Source: G963665595 sp963665595 (GTDB lineage: Bacteria; Actinomycetota; Coriobacteriia; Coriobacteriales; CADBOM01). From it: a DNA stretch of 12,678 bases. Shown here piece by piece: positions 8,124 to 12,678 of this stretch (the stretch's first letter is position 1; each line of letters begins with the position of its first letter). The notes under the pieces were generated by a model that ran no database searches, was not told the origin of the DNA, and saw only the letters and a list, made by a program, of their open reading frames with translations. The stretch lies in contig CAXXJK010000001.1 in assembly GCA_963665595.2 (NCBI GenBank), positions 1 to 12,678 on the forward strand, written 5' to 3'. A program made the position numbers and the translations under genes.

Positions 8124-9441
8124 ATCTGAAACTCGCCTTCAAGTCTTCCGAAGTTCACCTTTGAGCCAATCGTAATGGGCGCACTGCGCTGGGGATCAAC
8201 ATCCCTCACACTCCCATTACCCAAGGTGATCACCCATTTCTCGGATGTCAGGTTCTTAAGCCCCCAAAGACTAGGATTGTTGGGATGCTGACTAACCTGG
8301 GCGACAGCCTTCTGAAAGTCGTATTTCATTCTGTCATCGACATGATGTGGGTAGAGCTTAGTATCGTGGTTGAGCATCACCACGTTCCGAGCTATCCGAA
8401 TGCGTGGCGGTAAGCTAATGCCGCTCGCACAGTGCCAGCACACTGGGGGCTGGGCTTTACCTGCCGAGGCGTCTTCACAGTAGAAGTTTTCTGACCCGCA
8501 TTTCTGGCAATACACAATTGCATCTCGAAGCGCTACCAGCGCGCTGCGCCACTCATTTTCTTGAACCCTTCCGTTTACGGGATCTTTTATCCCGTCTGTA
8601 AAGGACCGAATAAACAGATTGCGTAGAAACTGCGGATACATGGGCCAAAACAAAATTGCGTTGTCATGATAACCAGCAACAGGCGCATTTGATGTGTCAA
8701 TCGGATCATAGATAAATACAGGCTCATAACCATATAGCTTGTTCATTGCAGGCAGATCAAAGCACCGAATAGAAGACTCTTTTTTACCGTCAAGGGGGTG
8801 GTGAATCATGAATAGATAGAACAGCAATATGGCAAGAGAGAATAGATCGGTCTGCCGGCTCGGTTTTACTTCGCCTCTCACAATCTCAGGTGCCATGAAG
8901 CGAGGGGTACCGATGACACCCGCATCCGCCTCCCCATCAACCGACACATTATCGTTATCACATATCAAGACCTGGCCCGTCCTGGGGTCAAAAAAGACAT
9001 TACCAAAGGAGATATCACGGTAACATAGACCCTTGGCATGCAACTGGAACATACTCTCAGCGAGCTCAAGACCGGTGGTACTCAGCGCACGGAAAGACGT
9101 ATCAGCCTTACGCTTCATGAGGTCAACTATGCTCTTATAACCAGGGTGGCCTTAACGGCATCAGGTATCCAAAGCCTTTTTGAGAATCTGCCGCCACCAT
9201 TTCCATTGGCCATAGAAACCTGTTGTTTGGCGGGCCTATCCGTATCAATGATTCAAGGCACTTTCGCTGTTCAGGTGTAGCCTGCTGTTGAAAAATACCA
9301 TTTCAACGCGACCTCGTGCCCTCCTAAATCCGCTTTATAAACCTCTCCTTGTCCTCCGCCGCCTATATACTGGACGACCTGACACTTCAATCCTGATAAC
9401 TCTGCGACCACATTTTGTTTCGGTTTCAGTAATTGGCTCAT
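8120..9441 (-). CDS. Ser/Thr protein kinase with C-terminal zinc ribbon (TerY-P triad kinase)
   Basis: About 440 codons. ATG 9441 is chosen because AGGCGGG lies 8 bases upstream and because the glycine-rich loop then sits at a normal distance. Seen in order: IGGGGQGEVYKA (residues 26-37), VALKW with Lys47, catalytic loop GLCYRDISFGNVFFD (Asp near 142, Asn near 147), metal-binding VLICDNDNV in place of DFG, GTPRFMAPEIV, and TDLFSLAILLFYLF. The tail has a four-Cys ribbon (CQKC ... CWHC, residues about 311-337) and a C-terminal domain containing PSLWGLKNLTSEKW. YRD, CDND and the ribbon are, to my knowledge, normal for kinases accompanying TerY-like vWA proteins and PP2C, so this is likely active. 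Two indels lie near 9297 and 9150. The TGA at 8122-8120 overlaps the next gene's TTG. Confidence 0.9.
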
Positions 9442-9510
9442 ATCAACCCGCCTTTTTATATTTTTTGATATTCCTCTAACTGCGTCCAACCGTTGCTGGT
9501 CTGGTATTAC

Positions 9511-10439
9511 TTAATGTGCTTCCGTGATGCATGAAGATATAGCGTCTGCATTAGCGTACGCTATTTGAATAAGCAGTCCAAGTGTGACATCGTCACCACT
9601 ACCCGACTCTGACACTTGCTTCAGCCAGCTTTCCATATTGTCCCTGACATATCCCAGTCCGTTATTTGCTATCATTTTTTGTATGTCGGAGCCCACTTTT
9701 AGAAAGTCCTCATCTGTTTTGTATGAGTTCGCATATCCATCCGTAGATAACAGAATAAGCGACGGTGTAGCCTCTGACGTTGGCTGAAACGCAATACGGA
9801 CATCCCTCCACGCCTGTTCACTACACAGCGAGGTGGTCTCATTCGCGATCAACCGATCATCAGTGCGCAATGGACGAATGGCGTCGCCAGTTTCAGACAC
9901 AGCTATGATATCGCCATCGCCCAACTGAACGTATAGGATGTAGTCAGGATTGGCATATACCGCAAGGCAGAGTCGAACCGTATGCTAATGCAGGTGTGGC
10001 CTTTATGGTATCTGCCATCGTCGCACTTTCACGCGACACTAACGTCTCCAGTTCATTGTCCTTGAATGGGTTCCGATTGTGATCCTCGTCAATCAGTTCC
10101 AACCAAGCCTTAACTAAGGATCTTGGTAACTGCTCCTCCGCTATGCGTTTGATTGCACTGCCACTTTGATTGTTTAGTGATTCCCCGAAATGACGAAGTA
10201 CATTGATCGTAGACTGCACTGCCAGTTACAGCCCCTTTTTCACTTCGGAAACACTTAGCACTGCCGTGCCCATCAGCGACAGCCATTATTGTCGGATATT
10301 CCACCTTACCCTGTGGAACCCAACCAATCGCATCTTGATTTGCTAAGTTCGATCTCTCATGCGATGCGCCGCGCACGCTGGCACCAAGTGGTTGCCAAAC
10401 GAGCGGTTCTTCAATTGTCTGCCCTGAATTCCCTACCAA
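9511..10439 (-). CDS. PP2C-type Ser/Thr phosphatase, soluble (TerY-P type)
   Basis: About 309 codons. Motifs are SVRGASHERSNLANQDAIG (metal Asp36), MAVADGHGSAKCFRSEKG (Asp56), TPALAYGSTL, YVQLGDGDIIAV, ILLSTDGYANSY and SGSGDDVTLGLLI. The protein stops about 20 residues after the last motif, with no membrane anchor, so it is a cytosolic paralogue of the phosphatase at 7004-8123. The likely start is a TTG at 10439, overlapping the vWA stop by 7 bp and giving a normal distance to the first motif; the ribosome-binding site is poor, which fits coupling. Two indels are clear from motif spacing, near 10222 and 9965. The gene lies 69 bp upstream of the kinase and presumably acts on the same phosphoproteins, or on the kinase itself. 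Confidence 0.88.
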
Positions 10440-11140
10440 GGTTCATCAACACTCGCGAAATCATCTTTGCCAGGCGGTTGTGGGACGGGCACATTCGTGC
10501 CAGGCCCAGCTGAGTCTTGCGACTGGCTTGCCGGCTGCGAAGCAGATTTCAAGACCGCAGTCGAAGCCCACTTGATATAATTCACAAGTTGCTCTGCGTT
10601 TTTGGCTTCCAGCGGTGCACGTTCTGCATGATCAATAAACTTCTGAAGCACATCGGTATCGGCGTCGCTCCCGATGGCTATAGCGATCCTAACGGCTTTC
10701 TTTCCCCCACGGTTTTGATAAAAGCTCCTTCAAGCCGCTGTCAAAGTCATCGTTGGGTTGACCGTCTGATATCAAAACCAGCACTGGCGGTAATGCGCGT
10801 TCGCCCATCTTTTGACACATCCAACTGCTCCGCGGCCAGCGATAAAGCCTTACCCATATCGGTCACGCCATCGGCTGTCAGGTCAGTCCAGCTAAATTGG
10901 TCAACATCAGTAGGCTGTGATACATGCCACTGAGCACCATTCGAAAACTTGATGGCTCTAACCAATACCTGTGCGTTGGGGTTTTCCTCAGCCACGCTCC
11001 TCATCTCAGGGAGCGATTCTTTGATAGCTGTGTTCAATTGCTGCATCTTGCCTTCAAGGCCCATAGAGCCTGAGCAGTCAACGAGCCAGATAAAATGTAG
11101 GTGGGCGCGAAGCTAACTCGCCACCAGGCATTGGTGTCAT
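10433..11140 (-). CDS. TerY-like von Willebrand factor A domain protein
   Basis: About 236 codons, from ATG 11140-11138 with a strong Shine-Dalgarno (AAGAGGT). The metal-ion-dependent adhesion site is complete: FIWLVDCSGSMG (DxSxS near residue 21) after one base correction, GVTDMGKAL supplying the Thr, and VLVLISDGQPNDDFD supplying the Asp. It continues SKPWGKKAVRIAIAIGSDAD and YIKWASTAVLKSA, then a Ser/Gln/Pro-rich tail. Spacing and sequence match the vWA partner of kinase-PP2C triads, where the domain is thought to bind metal and scaffold partners. Three frame corrections are needed, near 11095, 10795 and 10700. It is the first gene after the 157-bp spacer and so probably leads the signalling operon. 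Confidence 0.87.
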
Positions 11141-11146
11141 ATTATT

Positions 11147-11153
11147 ACCTCTT
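11147..11153 (-). promoter_or_regulatory. Ribosome-binding site of the vWA gene
   Basis: AAGAGGT on the minus strand, 6 bases before the ATG at 11140. It fixes the start of the first gene in the signalling cluster. Confidence 0.7.
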
Positions 11154-11164
11154 CTAGATATTTT

Positions 11165-11187
11165 GATCGTTCCGATCAGGTTCGATC
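11165..11187. promoter_or_regulatory. 23-bp imperfect palindrome, candidate operator
   Basis: GATCGTTCC and GGTTCGATC flank a short centre. The arms pair at seven of nine positions. It sits 25 bp upstream of the vWA start in an otherwise empty spacer, a usual place for an operator or a 5' UTR hairpin. No regulator gene is visible in the window. Confidence 0.4.
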
Positions 11188-11279
11188 TTTAGCCGAGACT
11201 GAATAACCAAACTAGACGTTCATCAGTGCAGGTAGCGCGTCCGCGTATGGCTTCTATTCACTTGCCAATTCGCATTTTA

Positions 11280-11302
11280 CTCAGGTTACTGAGCCCATTA
11301 TA
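11280..11302 (-). promoter_or_regulatory. Candidate -10 box (TATAAT) and adjacent hairpin before the signalling operon
   Basis: On the minus strand TATAAT occupies 11302-11297, just overlapping the end of the methyltransferase frame. It is followed by CTCAGTAACCTGAG (11293-11280), a 5-bp stem with a 4-base loop. No convincing -35 hexamer is present 16-18 bp upstream, so the promoter call is weak. The stem is too short, and lacks a U-tract, for a standard terminator. Confidence 0.35.
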
Positions 11303-11947
11303 CCGAAGTTGTGGACAATATGATGCGTGTTGATCGTGCGATTTCAGAATCGATATACCCATGTGTGCTGATATATACCATCTGAATGTACGTTTCATGC
11401 TTCATAGTTGCGATATCGACGATGAACAGTAAACAGGCCCACCCAACAAAGCACACATCCCAGTGAACTTTTTCCAGCTCATAGGCTTCCTTCTTCTTCA
11501 TCACTAGTAATTCGCCTGTCGCATGGAAACCGACCATTCCTGCCTCTATTTCATTTACGCCATCGGTCCATCTGTGCCATTCAGCGATCTCAGTTTCGTT
11601 ATCAGTTACGGATATGCCATATGGTGAACAACTAACCTGAGCAAAGCACATTAACAAAGGTCAGGAAGCGAGGAATGTCAATACTCGCAATCAGGATGAG
11701 TGGCACCAGCGATATCCAGCATCCTATCAGAGGCATCGTATCCAGTGGCAGGAAAACCTGCCCTATTGAGCCAAGCGACCATCACGACCAGATCCGCAAC
11801 CTATATCGGCTGTCGGAGCACCTCGATGAAAGAAGCCCCTCACCCAGTCGTAGAGCTGGTCAGGAATCCATCCTTCGTAACTGGCACCAAACTCTAGCGC
11901 ACGACGTTCATATTCATCTATGTCTGAATGTCCAATTTATCGCTCAT
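11298..11947 (-). CDS. Class I SAM-dependent methyltransferase, frameshifted and apparently shortened
   Basis: The proposed start is ATG 11947 (MSDKLDIQT). One frame change leads to ALEFGASYEGWIPDQLYDWV and the SAM-binding motif I ADIGCGSGRDGRWLNRAGF, with motif II GYDASDRMLDIAG and HPDCEY following after another base correction. Later pieces compatible with the family are HSSLPDL, NVLCSG, VVHHMAYP and, near the end, VGFHATGELLV and EKVHWDVCFVGW. The substrate cannot be told. The region between the motif-IV-like strand and the C-terminus is shorter than usual, and no Pro-Gly-Gly strand motif is readable, so an internal deletion is possible. The last 35 codons (to TAA 11300-11298) include a hydrophobic run and may be a false extension. 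The gene directly precedes the vWA spacer. Confidence 0.6.
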
Positions 11948-11960
11948 CCCCTTCGCAACT

Positions 11961-12149
11961 TCAATAATCCCTCATGAATACGCGTACATCCAGCTTTAGC
12001 CAGTCGTCGATCCACTCCTTGGCCTCCAGCTTGCCGAAGATCAGCTTACCCGCATCCATGAGCCTGGCGAGAACCTCGTTCTTCTTTTGCAGCACAAGGA
12101 AGCTGCCAAACTTGAATTGATTCTCATGAGGCATCTCCTGCCCCACCAC
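11961..12149 (-). CDS. Small ORF, possibly the C-terminus of the TPR protein
   Basis: A 62-codon frame (GTG or inner ATG start) reading MPHENQFKFGSFLVLQKKNE, then LARLMDAGKLIFGKLEAKEW and KLDVRVFMRDY before TGA. It begins one base after the TPR stop and its composition is protein-like. Given the indel rate here, it may be the true C-terminus of the TPR gene, joined by one missing or extra base near 12155. Alternatively, a frame change at its own end could extend it through GIIEVAKGMSDKLDIQT into what I call the methyltransferase start. I recognise no family. Confidence 0.45.
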   Translation of the reverse strand: MVGQEMPHENQFKFGSFLVLQKKNEVLARLMDAGKLIFGKLEAKEWIDDWLKLDVRVFMRDY

Positions 12150-12150
12150 C

Positions 12151-12678
12151 TCACACGCATCCCGCTCTCACTTCACTCCAAGCCGTTGCGGCCACGTCTT
12201 CATATTCAGGTGAATCAGCATTCAGCTTTTCCAACTCCGCTCTGTATCGGCCCGTATTGCCCGCGTCTTGATATGCTAGCGCCCTTTCGTATCGTAGTGC
12301 TAGCAGCAGGTGCTCAGGGTAGTCCTTCTTCTTGCGTAAAGTATCTGTAAGCCCCTCTACAGCAGCGGCAGGCATTTTCAATACCCGGAGGGCACGGCAT
12401 TTATAGAGTAGTATGGCAGCGTGAATCGGCGAATTATTTATGATCCCTTCAGCCATGTTCACCACTCTTTTTGCGGCGTCGCTATCGTCAGGTTTCGCGT
12501 GCATGATCAGTTCAACAACCGAGAGACGAATCACCGGATCTTCTGGATGCTGCTGATAGAGCTCCTTGAGGATATTTATCGCTTCATTCCATCGTCGTTG
12601 TCGCTGGTAGACCTCTACCATGGCGATACGCGCAGCCGTCGGTGTGGCAGTAAGGTAGACCATGAGTTCGTCAGCGAT
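12151..12678 (-). CDS. Tetratricopeptide-repeat protein, C-terminal part (5' end outside window)
   Basis: The frame is open from the window edge to TGA 12153-12151, 175 codons, with no indel. Helix pairs with TPR character are visible: ARIAMVEVYQRQRRWNEAIN, ILKELYQQHPEDPVIRLSVV, PIHAAILLYKCRALRVLKM and LLALRYERALAYQDAGNTG, then YRAELEKLNADSPEYEDVAA. TPR solenoids bind protein partners. An internal ATG at 12663 could be a start, but in-frame codons (IADEL) continue upstream with no stop, so the gene probably extends beyond the window. It reads in the same direction as the vWA, kinase and PP2C cluster, and could be its scaffold or a separate operon's last gene. Confidence 0.75.
   Translation of the reverse strand: MADELMVYLTATPTAARIAMVEVYQRQRRWNEAINILKELYQQHPEDPVIRLSVVELIMHAKPDDSDAAKRVVNMAEGIINNSPIHAAILLYKCRALRVLKMPAAAVEGLTDTLRKKKDYPEHLLLALRYERALAYQDAGNTGRYRAELEKLNADSPEYEDVAATAWSEVRAGCV

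Noticed and set aside
8120..9441. Degenerate or inactive kinase because HRD and DFG are replaced by YRD and DND
   Set aside because: Lys47, catalytic Asp and Asn, the metal-binding Asp and APE are all present. To my knowledge these variants are normal for the zinc-ribbon kinases of TerY-P modules.
1..12678. tRNA, rRNA, insertion sequence or prophage genes
   Set aside because: I saw no cloverleaf-like sequence, transposase motif, terminal inverted repeat pair or phage structural gene on either strand.

Overview
The window is a gene-dense bacterial segment in which every supported gene lies on the minus strand, so genes are transcribed from high to low coordinates. The families present are a TerY-P-type von Willebrand A protein, two PP2C phosphatases and a zinc-ribbon Ser/Thr kinase, followed by three formylglycine-generating-enzyme-like (FGE/sulfatase-modifying-factor fold) proteins and a bacterial dynamin-like GTPase. 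This mix is typical of free-living bacteria with elaborate signalling, such as Nitrospirota, Chloroflexota, Cyanobacteria and related groups. No phylogenetic marker is present, so the phylum cannot be fixed. Almost every gene is split by single-base frame changes, usually in short homopolymers or dinucleotide runs. Two paralogous 249-bp blocks agree at every aligned base yet differ by three indels. That points to uncorrected long-read indels more than to pseudogenes, and I therefore describe reconstructed genes that span the breaks.

Layout in transcription order: (1) 12678-11298 holds the 3' part of a TPR protein, a small ORF that may be its C-terminus, and a shortened SAM-dependent methyltransferase. 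(2) 11297-11141 is a 157-bp spacer with a TATAAT box, a hairpin and a 23-bp imperfect palindrome just upstream of a strong ribosome-binding site. (3) 11140-7004 is the phospho-signalling core: vWA, soluble PP2C, kinase, and a second PP2C with a C-terminal membrane anchor. Most junctions overlap (7 bp, TTGA, ATGA). (4) 7007-3267 holds three tandem FGE-like proteins. Each has the same roughly 100-residue N-terminal adaptor-like domain, a variable linker and a diverged FGE domain, and each is followed by a copy of a roughly 50-bp conserved 3' flank. (5) 3200-371 holds a small ORF and a dynamin-like GTPase of about 850 codons. (6) 337-1 is the start of a coiled-coil-like protein with a strong ribosome-binding site.

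Inferred working model: the kinase and two phosphatases set a phosphorylation state, probably read with the vWA protein as a metal-dependent scaffold. The membrane-anchored phosphatase and the FGE-like proteins are translationally linked to this core. The FGE-like proteins lack the paired catalytic cysteines of true formylglycine-generating enzymes, so they look like diversified binding or effector modules plugged into the core by a shared adaptor domain. The dynamin-like GTPase could be a membrane-acting output. The combination resembles known TerY-P-linked stress or conflict modules. The triplicated adaptor-FGE cassette, the tail-anchored second phosphatase and the dynamin link are the parts worth following up.
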